Shown here: in pieces, positions 36,153 through 43,866 of the stretch | Numbering within the stretch: position 1 is the stretch's first letter | Layout of the letters: each line of letters starts with the position of its first letter | Position numbers and translations under genes: made by a program | The notes under the pieces: model-generated | The model's input: the letters and a program-made list of their open reading frames with translations, nothing else | Database searches by the model: none | Told to the model about the DNA's origin: nothing | Assembly (NCBI GenBank): GCA_003599535.1 | Contig: QZKQ01000113.1 | Span: forward strand, 1 to 53,920 | DNA from: Candidatus Zixiibacteriota bacterium | Lineage (GTDB): Bacteria; Electryoneota; B3-LCP | Direction: 5' to 3' | Length of the DNA: 53,920 bases

Positions 36153-37466
36153 TTATCTCTGCGCTCTCTGCGTCTCTGCGGTGAATATTATTTCCCCGTA
36201 CTCGGCCTCCGGGAAGGCCTCCGCCTGCGCCTGGATAAGCGGCAGCAGACGGGCGAAGCCGTAGCGCCCGGCCAGCAGGTCGTCCTTGATGGAAGAGACG
36301 TCCGCCCGCTTGCGCATCAGATTGCCCAGCACCCCCGCGCCGTCCACCTTTCCCGCCAGCACCGCTCCCACCAGGCGATTCTCCTGGAACACCAGCTTCC
36401 AATAACGGTTTTTATCCCCGCTGAGGCGGCTGTGGGATTCAAATCCTTCCCCCTTGGGCTTGACGATTCCCAGGGAAATGAACGGCAGGCCGAAGAATTC
36501 CGCCGCGTTCAGGCGCATGGATCCGTCGTAGCGGCGGTCGCGCCCGGCCATGTTGCAGCCCGCCGCCCGGCCCTGCTCGTAAGCCCCCGGCCAGACCGCG
36601 TTGACGGTGGACCGGCAGGCCACCCGGTCCCAGGTGGCGGCGGCGTCCCCGGCGGCGAAGACGTCCGGCTCGTCCGTGCGTAGGCGGTCGTCCACCACGA
36701 TCCCCCAGTCCACCCGGATCTTCGTCCCTTGCGCCAACCCTATGTTGGGCGCCACTCCCTTTCCCGTGATGACAATCTGCGCCGGCAAGGCGCGGCCGTC
36801 GGCGAAGCGCACGCCGGCGACGCGGTCAGTGCCGGTGAACTCTTCCGGGACCGCCCCGGTCAGAACGGGGATGCCGTTCCGCTCGAACCGTTCCCGGAAC
36901 AGGTCGCCGCATTCCGGGTCGGCCACCTGGGACAGCAGGTGTCCGGAAGCGATGGCGATGGTGGTTCGGACGCCGTGGTGGTGCAACCCCGACGCCGCCT
37001 GCAGGCCGATGCAGCCTCCGCCCAGCACCACGGCCTCCCGGGCGGTCTGGACCGCTTCGTGGATGGCGGCCAGATCCCGCGCGGTGCGAAAGCCGAAGAT
37101 CCCGGCCTGGTCTTCGCCGGGCACGCCCAGCGTCTGCGGCGACCCGCCCACGGCCAGCAGCAGCCGGTCGTAGGGGATTCTATCGCCGCCCTCCAGGACG
37201 ACTTCGCGGGCGGACGTGTCAATCCGCTGCGCCCGGCGGCCCAGCAGCGCCTGGATGCCTTTCTCGCGGTAAAAGTCCGGCGTTCGCAGGTCCAGCTTGG
37301 CTCCGGAGGGCAGCCACCCGGCCAGCTCGTAGGAAATCAGGGCGCGGCTGTAGGCTGCTTCCGGCTCGTCCGCGATGATGGTCAGCGGCGACGACGGATC
37401 AATCTCGCGAATGGCCTCAGCGGCGCCCAACCCGGCGGCCGAATTGCCGATGATGACGTAGCGCAT
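36153..37466 (-). CDS. FAD-dependent NAD(P)H oxidoreductase (CODH-associated FNOR-like)
   Basis: About 437 residues of the pyridine-nucleotide-disulfide/nitrite-reductase-like family. MRYVIIGNSAAGLGAAEAIRE is the FAD motif, AVVLGGGCIGLQAASGL near residue 148 the NAD(P) motif, DEPDVFAAGDAA near 270 the second FAD motif. The start is uncertain: in-frame ATGs lie at 37466 and 37472, neither with a ribosome-binding site. Enzymes of this type are known beside cooS and cooF, where they pass electrons from CO via the ferredoxin to NAD(P). The last ten residues (FTAETQRAQR) are encoded by a dispersed repeat, so the native C-terminus was probably nearer EYGEII. Its start lies within the 3' end of the upstream gene. 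Confidence 0.82.
   Translation of the reverse strand: MRYVIIGNSAAGLGAAEAIREIDPSSPLTIIADEPEAAYSRALISYELAGWLPSGAKLDLRTPDFYREKGIQALLGRRAQRIDTSAREVVLEGGDRIPYDRLLLAVGGSPQTLGVPGEDQAGIFGFRTARDLAAIHEAVQTAREAVVLGGGCIGLQAASGLHHHGVRTTIAIASGHLLSQVADPECGDLFRERFERNGIPVLTGAVPEEFTGTDRVAGVRFADGRALPAQIVITGKGVAPNIGLAQGTKIRVDWGIVVDDRLRTDEPDVFAAGDAAATWDRVACRSTVNAVWPGAYEQGRAAGCNMAGRDRRYDGSMRLNAAEFFGLPFISLGIVKPKGEGFESHSRLSGDKNRYWKLVFQENRLVGAVLAGKVDGAGVLGNLMRKRADVSSIKDDLLAGRYGFARLLPLIQAQAEAFPEAEYGEIIFTAETQRAQR
36155..36189 (+). repeat. CTCTGCG phrase repeat overlapping a gene end
   Basis: TCTCTGCGCTCTCTGCGTCT then CTGCGGTGAA. On the minus strand it supplies the last codons (FTAETQRAQR) and stop of the oxidoreductase gene. 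Confidence 0.85.
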
Positions 37467-40167
37467 GGACATAGTCACGATTTATTTCTTTCGCGTTCTT
37501 TGCGTCTTTGCGGTGAATTTTAACCGGCAGGTCGGTCAGTTCGAAGCCCAGCGCATCGCACACCGCGTTGACGATGGCCGGCGCAGTGCCTACCAGGGCC
37601 GGTTCGCCGATGCCCCGCGCCCCGTACGGCCCCAGCGGCTCGGCCGATTCCAGGAATTCAATGGTCATCTCCGGCATGTCCGAAACCCGGGGAAGGCGGT
37701 AGGTGTCGAAATTCAGGGTTTTCGGCTGACCGCCTTCCACCCGGTATTCTTCCATCAACGCCATGCCCAGCCCCTGGGCCACCGCGCCGAACACCTGTCC
37801 GCGCAGCGCCTGCCGGTGCAGTACCCGGCCCACATCGTGCACCGCCGCCAGTCTCAGCACCCGGACCTTCCCGGTGCGCAGGTTGACTTCCACTTCCGCC
37901 GCCTGGGCCCCCCAGGCGTAGGTGGCGTAGGCCACCCCCTGCCCGGTCCCCTGGTCCAGTTTGTCGGTGGCCAGGTTGTGCCGGGCGAAGGCTTCCACCG
38001 GCCGGCCTTCCCCGGCCAGCCGTGCGTGCAGCAGCTTCAGGCTTTCCGGATCCTGGGGATCGTAGCGCAGGCCCAAATCCCAGGCGGCCTGATCCAGTTT
38101 CTGCCGCAGGCGTTCGGCGGCTTCCTGTACCGCCCGCCCGGTGACGGTGGTCTGCCGCGAAGCGACCGTGGACCCGGAATCCGGCGTCGTCTCGCTGTCG
38201 GCGGTGTGGATGTCCACCAGCTCGAATTCCGTTCCCAGGGCATGGGCCGCGATCTGCCGGAAAATGGTGGAACTGCCCTGGCCGTAGTCCACCGCCCCCA
38301 CCTGCAGGAGGAACCGTCCGGCCGGAGTCAGCGAAATACGCGCCCCGGAGATGTCGGGGATGCCCCCGCCGTACCCAATGCCGTAGAAGATGGCCGCGCA
38401 GCCAGTGCCGCGCCGCACCATGCTCCCCCCGCGGACGCCGTTCTTGCCCGCCGCTTCCGCCGCGCCGACGGCTTCCAGGGCCCGGTCCAGGCATTCGCCC
38501 ACCGTGACCTTCAATCCGGCGGGCAGCTCCTGGGTGGCGGTGCGGCCGCCGTCCTGCAGGAGGTTCCAGTGCCGCAGCTCCACCGGGTCGAAGCCCCAGG
38601 CGCGCGCCGCCATGTCCATGTGCCGTTCGGCGGCGAACAGCACCTGGGTGGCGCCGAAGCCGCGGAAGGCCCCGGAAAAAGCGTTGTTGGTGTACACCGA
38701 CCGACCGTGAAGGCGCACGTGGGAGATAAAATACGGGCCGGTCGCGTGCACGCAGGCCTTGCGCAGGATGTTGGGCGCCCAGGAGGTGTACGCGCCGGTG
38801 TCGGCCAGCAGGTCCACGTCCAGGGCGGTCAGCCGGCCGGAAGCGTCCGCGGCCAGCCGGCGGCGGATGACCATGGGGTGCCGCTTGGTGGTGGACCGGA
38901 ACGACTCTTCCCGCGTCAGCACGATCTTGACCGGGCGCTGCAGCTTCCACGCGGCCAGCGCCGCCAGTGGCTGGACTACCATGTCCTCGCGCTTGCCGAA
39001 GGCCCCCCCGGTGGGCGCCTGGATAACCCGCACCCGGTGCTTGTCCAGGCCCAGGATGCGGCTGATTTCGTGCCGGTCGAAGAACACGTTCTGCGACGGA
39101 GCGATGACCGTCAGCCGCCCCTCCTCGTCAAAGGTGGCCAGGGCCGCCTCCGGCTCCAGGGGGGCATGCTCGACGAACGGCGTGCGAAAGGTCGCCTCGT
39201 GGATGAAGGCCGCTTCGGCGAAGGCGCGGTCTACGTCTCCGCGCCGGATCCACCGTTCGGCGGCCAGGTTGCCGCCGTCGAACAGCCGGGGACTGCCGTC
39301 CGCCAGCGCGGCTTCGGGATCGCCGACCAGGGGCAGGACCTCGTACTCCACGCGGATACGGTCTGCGGCCTGACGGGCGGCCTCTTCCGTCTGCGCCGCC
39401 ACCAGGGCAATTTTGTCGCCCACGAATCTCACCCGGTCGCCGCACAGCACCGGCTGGTCCTTGACCGCCTTGCCGTAGTGGTTGTCGCCGGGGACGTCCC
39501 GGTGAGTCAGCACGGCCACCACCCCGGGGATCTGTTCCGCGGCGGACGTGTCAATATCCCGAACGAGCGCGTGGGGGTGGTCGGCCCAGCGAATGGCGCC
39601 GAACAGCATGTCGGGCGCCTTCAGGTCGGCGGTGTAGCGCAGCCGTCCGGCGGCCATCAGGTCGCCCTGGTGCCGGAGTGGGGAGGAGCCCAGTTCGCCG
39701 CCTTCCGGCCGCCCCGCCTCGCCCCGCGCCACGTTCTCGGCTGCCTCGATCATCTGGGCGTACCCGGTGCAGCGGCACAGGTGCGGTTCCAGGGCCTTGG
39801 TGATGGTCCGGCGGTCCGCCTCCGGGTTCTGTTCCAGCACGGAGGTCAACAGCACGGCCACGCCGGGAGTGCAGTAGCCGCACTGCACGGCGCCCGCTTC
39901 CAGCAGGGCTTCCTGCACCGCGTTCAGGCCCTCGGCGGCCAGCCCCTCGGCGGTGGCCACGGCCCGGCCTTCCACCGCCGACACCGGCGTGCGACAGGAG
40001 AGGGTCGGCTTGCCGTCCACCAGCACCATGCAGGCGCCGCACCGCCCGATGCCGCACCCCAGTTTGGCCCCGGTCAGCCCGAAATCGTCCCGCAGGACGT
40101 CAATCAACCGTTTACTCCGCTTCCCGCCGTAGGTGACGGTGCGGTCGTTCAGATGAAACGTGAGCAT
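37417..40167 (-). CDS. Molybdenum hydroxylase: fused [2Fe-2S] and Mo-binding subunits (xanthine/aldehyde dehydrogenase family)
   Basis: 916 residues from MLTFHLNDRTVTYGG. Order: plant-type [2Fe-2S] domain (GCGIGRCGACMV ... LSC), helical [2Fe-2S] domain (CGYCTPGVAVLL ... CRCTGYAQM) to residue ~150, then the Mo-hydroxylase domains with GGAFGKREDM, GAFRGFGATQ and the glutamate motif GARGIGEPALVG near 870. It lacks an FAD domain, like aldehyde oxidoreductase of Desulfovibrio or E. coli XdhD. It lacks the AYxCSFR motif of aerobic CO dehydrogenase. The substrate is unknown; the neighbouring FAD oxidoreductase could accept its electrons. The last ~33 residues come from a dispersed repeat plus read-through into the next gene. 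A heptamer array ends 1 bp before the ATG in place of a ribosome-binding site. Confidence 0.88.
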   Translation of the reverse strand: MLTFHLNDRTVTYGGKRSKRLIDVLRDDFGLTGAKLGCGIGRCGACMVLVDGKPTLSCRTPVSAVEGRAVATAEGLAAEGLNAVQEALLEAGAVQCGYCTPGVAVLLTSVLEQNPEADRRTITKALEPHLCRCTGYAQMIEAAENVARGEAGRPEGGELGSSPLRHQGDLMAAGRLRYTADLKAPDMLFGAIRWADHPHALVRDIDTSAAEQIPGVVAVLTHRDVPGDNHYGKAVKDQPVLCGDRVRFVGDKIALVAAQTEEAARQAADRIRVEYEVLPLVGDPEAALADGSPRLFDGGNLAAERWIRRGDVDRAFAEAAFIHEATFRTPFVEHAPLEPEAALATFDEEGRLTVIAPSQNVFFDRHEISRILGLDKHRVRVIQAPTGGAFGKREDMVVQPLAALAAWKLQRPVKIVLTREESFRSTTKRHPMVIRRRLAADASGRLTALDVDLLADTGAYTSWAPNILRKACVHATGPYFISHVRLHGRSVYTNNAFSGAFRGFGATQVLFAAERHMDMAARAWGFDPVELRHWNLLQDGGRTATQELPAGLKVTVGECLDRALEAVGAAEAAGKNGVRGGSMVRRGTGCAAIFYGIGYGGGIPDISGARISLTPAGRFLLQVGAVDYGQGSSTIFRQIAAHALGTEFELVDIHTADSETTPDSGSTVASRQTTVTGRAVQEAAERLRQKLDQAAWDLGLRYDPQDPESLKLLHARLAGEGRPVEAFARHNLATDKLDQGTGQGVAYATYAWGAQAAEVEVNLRTGKVRVLRLAAVHDVGRVLHRQALRGQVFGAVAQGLGMALMEEYRVEGGQPKTLNFDTYRLPRVSDMPEMTIEFLESAEPLGPYGARGIGEPALVGTAPAIVNAVCDALGFELTDLPVKIHRKDAKNAKEINRDYVHALRHHRQFGRRVGRR
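37485..37515 (+). repeat. CTTTGCG phrase repeat inside the Mo-hydroxylase 3' end
   Basis: TTTCGCGTTCTTTGCGTCTT then TGCGGTGAA; read on the minus strand it encodes HRKDAKNAKE near the C-terminus of the Mo-hydroxylase frame. Confidence 0.85.
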
Positions 40168-40168
40168 T

Positions 40169-40196
40169 GATCGCTGGTTGCTGGTCGCTGGCTGTT
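40169..40196 (+). repeat. Heptamer array upstream of the Mo-hydroxylase gene
   Basis: Four units GATCGCT, GGTTGCT, GGTCGCT, GGCTGTT on the plus strand, one base from the start codon of the minus-strand gene. Confidence 0.88.
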
Positions 40197-40206
40197 GGTA
40201 AATAGT

Positions 40207-40248
40207 GTCATTGCGAGGCCCGAGGTTTTCAGCGGGCCGAAGCAATCT
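40207..40248. repeat. TCATTGCGAGG...GAAGCAATC hairpin element
   Basis: ATTGC pairs with GCAAT and GGCCC with GGGCC; resembles a hairpin element that I recall from many unrelated bacteria. Confidence 0.6.
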
Positions 40249-40409
40249 CCCGTCCTGCTCGTCAGAATCGCAGACTAACGCCGATCTATCAGATTTCGCT
40301 GATTTTGGTCAACCCCCTCAGGGTTGAGGGATGGAGGCAAGGGGGTCATCTTTTTCCCCGGGTTAAAACCGGGGGCTACTGAAAGTGCACCCCTATGGGG
40401 TGATGTTCT

Positions 40410-40444
40410 GATTGCTGACCGCTGGCTGCTGATTACTGAGTGCT
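40410..40444 (+). repeat. Heptamer array downstream of the cooF-like gene
   Basis: Five units GATTGCT, GACCGCT, GGCTGCT, GATTACT, GAGTGCT, of the same RRYYRCT pattern as the array at 40169. Confidence 0.88.
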
Positions 40445-40476
40445 TCTTTGCGTCTCCGCGTCTCTGCGAGAAATAT
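40443..40476 (+). repeat. CTTTGCGTCTCCGCG phrase repeat at a gene end
   Basis: CTTCTTTGCGTCTCCGCGTC then TCTGCGAGAAA, ending 6 bp from the stop codon of the cooF-like gene. Third copy of the phrase family in 4.3 kb. Confidence 0.8.
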
Positions 40477-40482
40477 TCTTCC

Positions 40483-40926
40483 TTACCGGTATTCCAGTGC
40501 TTTCGTGGGGCAGGCTTCCACGCAGGCGGGGCCGGAAGCGCGTCCGGCGCACAGGTCGCATTTGTTGGCCTTGCCCCGGTCCAGGTCCGCCGTCACCGTA
40601 CCGAAGGGGCAGACCATGACGCACATCCAGCAACCCACGCATTGCCGCAAGTCCACCGCCACCTGCCCGGTCTGCGGATCCTTCGACACCGCCCCGGCCT
40701 TGCAGGCGAACAGGCAGTCCGGTTCGGCGCAATGGCGGCAGTTCAACGGCAGCTTCACGCCGGGGGCGTATTCCACCCGGATGCGGGAGCGCGGCGGCGG
40801 ATCTTCGAACAGCGCTCCGGCCAGGGTGCCGGCCTGGGAATGTGCCACGGCGCAGGCGATTTCGCAGGCCCGGCAGCCGGTGCAGAGGTCCGCCCGGGCG
40901 AAGATTTTCCGGTGGTTGGTATCCAT
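40483..40926 (-). CDS. cooF: CooF-like electron-transfer protein with four [4Fe-4S] motifs
   Basis: 147 residues. Four cysteine groups are visible: CTGCRACEIAC, CRHCAEPDCLFAC, CVGCWMCVMVC and CDLCAGRASGPACVEAC, the HycB/DmsB-like arrangement of CooF. It takes electrons from the CO dehydrogenase. Its ATG overlaps the cooS stop by one base (TGATG), so the two are translationally coupled; this contact and the fold support the cooF call. The partner beyond it, an FAD oxidoreductase, is separated by the Mo-hydroxylase gene. Confidence 0.9.
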   Translation of the reverse strand: MDTNHRKIFARADLCTGCRACEIACAVAHSQAGTLAGALFEDPPPRSRIRVEYAPGVKLPLNCRHCAEPDCLFACKAGAVSKDPQTGQVAVDLRQCVGCWMCVMVCPFGTVTADLDRGKANKCDLCAGRASGPACVEACPTKALEYR

Positions 40927-42893
40927 CAGGCCACTCCGGCCAGGTCGGCGGGATAAAGCATGGGAGCCAGCTTCAGGGCGGCGCGCTTGGCGTCCAGGTG
41001 CGCCACGATGCCGGCGGCGATCCGGGCCGGATCGGGTTCGAACACCCAGCGGGCGCCGAAGTCCTTCTCGATGCCCCCCGTCAGGTACTCGAGCACCGCC
41101 CGGCTGCCCAACACCCGCGGCGCGGGATGGAACCAGGTGGTGATGCCTGATGCCACCGCGTAGAGCCCGATGGCCACGGCCTTCTCGGACATGGCTTCGG
41201 CGGCCACCGCGGCCACGGGCAACTGGCTGATGTCGTCCCCGATGCCGCCTTCCCGCACCATCTCCGTGCAGGCCATCAGGATCCGGCTGTTGTCCACGCA
41301 GGAACCCATGTGCAGCACCGGCGGCAGTCCGGTGGCTTGGCAGATCTCCCGCAAGCCCCGGCCGGCGTATTCCATCGCCGCTTCCGGCGTCATCATCCCG
41401 GCCTTGGCGCAGGCAATGGCCGCGCAGCCGGTCTCCACCACCAGCACGTCCTGCTTCAGCAGTTCGCGCACCACGGCCAGGTGATGATAGTCGTGCGGCG
41501 CGCGCACCGTGTTGCACCCCACCACGCCGGCCACACCCCGCAGCCGTCCGGCCATGATGCCGTCGTTCAACGGCCGGTAACTGCCCCGGAAGGTGCCGCC
41601 CAGGTGATGGAAGGTATTCTCCGCGGTGAAGCCGGCCACCAGGTCCATGCTATGGGGCGGGATGTTCACCCGGGCCGGGTCGCGGCGGCGGAAGTTGTCG
41701 GCGGCTCCGCGCAGGATCTGCCGGGCAATGTCCAGCGCCTTGCGTTCGTCGAACTGCACGTGCGACACGCCGGGGATGCGGGCCTTCTCGGAGGTGGTGA
41801 TGACGTGGGTGTGGAAGTGCTTGGCCATCCCCGCGATGCCGGGCATGACGCACTGCACGTCCACGACCATGGTTTCCACCGCTCCGGTGGAAATGGCCAG
41901 TTCCTGCTGCAGGAAGTTGCCCGCCACCGGCATACCCTGGCGCATGAGGATTTCATTGGCCGTGCAGCAGATGCCCGCCAGGGTGATTCCGGCGGCGCCG
42001 CGAGACCTGGCGTATTCAATGATTTCCGTTTCGCGGGCGGCCCGGGCCAGCATCTCGGACAGCACCGGCTCGTGGCCGTGCACGACCACGTTGACCGTAT
42101 CGGCCTGCAGCACCCCCAGGTTGACCCGGGAACGCAACGGGCGAGGGCTGCCGAACAGCACGTCCTGCAGTTCCGTGGCGATCATGGACCCGCCCCAGCC
42201 GTCGGCCAGGGCGCAGCGGGCCGCCTGCAGGATCAGGCTGCGGTAGTCGGCGTCCACTCCTTCGTGCGTACGGTGCATGCATTCGACCACTTCGCGGTCA
42301 ACGGCGCGGGGCGTGGATGCAGCCCGGGTCCAGCGTTCCTGCTGCGCCTGGGGCGCGCGGGAAGCGAAATGCACGAATCCCTCCGACCGGCCGAAGTCGT
42401 TCAGCAGTTCCTGTCCCACCCGTGCGGCCAGATCATTGACCGGCACGCCTTCGGCCTTGAGGCCCAGCTCCACGGCCAGGCGGCGCAGTTTCGCCGGATC
42501 GCTCACCTGATACCCTTGCGCCTTGCCTTGGGCGGTGTCAATCAGGGTGTGGCAGACTCCCCGGGCGTGGTCGCTGTGCGCCGCGGCGCCGGCGGATACG
42601 GCCCGGGTGAAGTTGCGTGCCGAGATGGTGTCCCGCCCCGCGCCGCAGGCCCCGCGGATGTCCTCCTGGCTGAAGGGGTCAATGCGGCAGGGGCCCATGT
42701 AGCAGATGGTGCAGCACAGCCCCAGGTCGCCGAAAGCGCACAGCGGCTGCATGGCTTCGTGGCGTTCCCAGGCGGTGGACAGCTCCAGGTCGCGGGCGTG
42801 TTGATGCGCCTCCCGCGTGGCGGGGTCGGCGGATATGGGTATCCGGGGATGATTGTCGGTTTGATCGGCCAAGATGCCTCCGGGGGATTTCAT
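40926..42893 (-). CDS. cooS: Ni-dependent (anaerobic) CO dehydrogenase catalytic subunit
   Basis: 655 residues. All cluster ligands of CooS are present: D cluster Cys52 and Cys60; B cluster Cys61, 64, 69 and 83 (LCCTICYMGPCR, GACGAGRD); and C cluster His and Cys in VVHGHEPVL, GICCTANE, VVDVQCVMP, GVVGCNTVR, VVETGCAAIACA and HMGSCVDNSR. The acid-base Lys (SEKAVAIG) and His (AHSDHARG) are also there, so it should be active in CO/CO2 interconversion. The first ATG lacks a ribosome-binding site; GGAGG inside codons 5-7 precedes a TTG, an alternative start giving a protein seven residues shorter. Heptamer repeats fill the gap to cooC. Confidence 0.97.
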   Translation of the reverse strand: MKSPGGILADQTDNHPRIPISADPATREAHQHARDLELSTAWERHEAMQPLCAFGDLGLCCTICYMGPCRIDPFSQEDIRGACGAGRDTISARNFTRAVSAGAAAHSDHARGVCHTLIDTAQGKAQGYQVSDPAKLRRLAVELGLKAEGVPVNDLAARVGQELLNDFGRSEGFVHFASRAPQAQQERWTRAASTPRAVDREVVECMHRTHEGVDADYRSLILQAARCALADGWGGSMIATELQDVLFGSPRPLRSRVNLGVLQADTVNVVVHGHEPVLSEMLARAARETEIIEYARSRGAAGITLAGICCTANEILMRQGMPVAGNFLQQELAISTGAVETMVVDVQCVMPGIAGMAKHFHTHVITTSEKARIPGVSHVQFDERKALDIARQILRGAADNFRRRDPARVNIPPHSMDLVAGFTAENTFHHLGGTFRGSYRPLNDGIMAGRLRGVAGVVGCNTVRAPHDYHHLAVVRELLKQDVLVVETGCAAIACAKAGMMTPEAAMEYAGRGLREICQATGLPPVLHMGSCVDNSRILMACTEMVREGGIGDDISQLPVAAVAAEAMSEKAVAIGLYAVASGITTWFHPAPRVLGSRAVLEYLTGGIEKDFGARWVFEPDPARIAAGIVAHLDAKRAALKLAPMLYPADLAGVA

Positions 42894-42942
42894 GCTGTGT
42901 ACTGGAGAACGATGAGATGAAGATGGACTGGGAGTCTGAAGA

Positions 42943-43028
42943 ACAGGAGCCAGGAGACAAGAAGCCAGAAGCCAGAATTCAGAATCCAGAAGAATAGGAG
43001 TCAGGAGTCAGGAGCCAGGAGTCAGAAG
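42943..43028 (+). repeat. Long heptamer array between cooC and cooS
   Basis: About twelve 7-nt units of the pattern YCAGRAK (CAGGAGC, CAGGAGA, CCAGAAG, CCAGAAT, TCAGAAT, TCAGGAG ...), the longest array of the window, with one 8-nt slip. Fills most of the 190-bp gap between cooC and cooS. Confidence 0.88.
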
Positions 43029-43083
43029 ATATGGAATTCAGAATTATCGGGGACAGGAGTCAAACCGACCGACAACAGGTTCA

Positions 43084-43866
43084 TTACACCAGCGATTTCG
43101 TCAATCCATCCAGAAATTGCGTGTACGCCCGATAGGACGGGATGTCCGTTTCGATCTCCAGCAGGCTCTGTCCCGCCAGTTCCGCTTCGAAGATGGCGGA
43201 GTCCTGGGGGATCATGGCCACCGCTTCGAACGCGGCCAGGTCCAGCCGCCGGCGCACCGCCTCCATGACGCGATCTTCCGCGCCCGGCGGCACCCGGTTG
43301 ACCACCAGCAGCTTGCGTTTCACCCGGGAATCCAGCCGCTCGGCGATCTCCAGCACGGTGCGCACCGTCTCCAGCGCCTTGACCGTGGGATCGGCCGTCA
43401 GAATCATGGCGTCCACATTCTGCGTGGTGCGCCGCGACAGGTGTTCCAGGCCCGCCTCGCAATCAATGACGGTGGCCCGGTAGGATCGGGTCAGCCGGTC
43501 CAGGTGCTCGCGCAGGACGTTATTGACGAAGCAGTAGCAGCCCGGGCCTTCGGGGCGGCCCATGGACAGGAAATCGAACCCCGCCGCCTCGGTCACCGCC
43601 TGCTGCACCCGCATTTCCAGGTACTGCTGCTTGGGAATGCCTTCGGGGATGCCCTTGGCGGCCGCCCGGGTGTCCTCGCGGATGCCCCCGATGGTATCCC
43701 CGACATCCACGCCCAGGACGCTCGCCAGGCAGGAGCTGGGGTCGGCGTCAATGGCCAGCAACGGTTTGACGCTCCGTTCCAGCAGCCGGCGCAGAGTGAA
43801 CGCGGCCAGGGTGGTTTTGCCCACCCCGCCCTTGCCCACCACCGCCACGCAGGGGGAAGAGGTCAT
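43084..43866 (-). CDS. cooC: CO dehydrogenase nickel-insertion ATPase CooC
   Basis: 260 residues, MinD/SIMIBI-class ATPase. VAVVGKGGVGKTTLA is the deviant Walker A, LLAIDADPSS the A' segment, and GPGCYCFVNN near residue 112 carries the CxC pair that binds Ni at the dimer interface. It inserts nickel into cluster C of CooS. Its ATG overlaps the stop of the core-MetE-like gene (ATGA), so it is translated with it. Confidence 0.94.
   Translation of the reverse strand: MTSSPCVAVVGKGGVGKTTLAAFTLRRLLERSVKPLLAIDADPSSCLASVLGVDVGDTIGGIREDTRAAAKGIPEGIPKQQYLEMRVQQAVTEAAGFDFLSMGRPEGPGCYCFVNNVLREHLDRLTRSYRATVIDCEAGLEHLSRRTTQNVDAMILTADPTVKALETVRTVLEIAERLDSRVKRKLLVVNRVPPGAEDRVMEAVRRRLDLAAFEAVAMIPQDSAIFEAELAGQSLLEIETDIPSYRAYTQFLDGLTKSLV

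Larger units (their letters stand above)
40168..40482. other. 315-bp repeat-filled intergenic region in the CODH cluster
   Basis: No gene. In order: heptamer array (40169-40196), a TCATTGCGAGGCCC...GGGCCGAAGCAATC hairpin (about 40207-40248), a CCCCGGGTT/AACCGGGGG hairpin (40356-40375), a second heptamer array (40410-40444) and a CTTTGCGTCTCCGCGTCT phrase. On the minus strand TTGACC near 40307 followed by TAGATC is a weak promoter candidate. Confidence 0.7.

Noticed and set aside
37417-40167. Aerobic Mo-Cu CO dehydrogenase (CoxL/CoxS) as identity of the fused Mo-hydroxylase
   Set aside because: The diagnostic AYxCSFR loop is absent (GAFRGFGATQ is present), there is no separate CoxM FAD subunit, and subunits are fused; the xanthine/aldehyde oxidoreductase family fits better.
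42943-43028. CRISPR-like array
   Set aside because: Units are 7 nt with no spacers and no cas genes; it is a degenerate tandem array.
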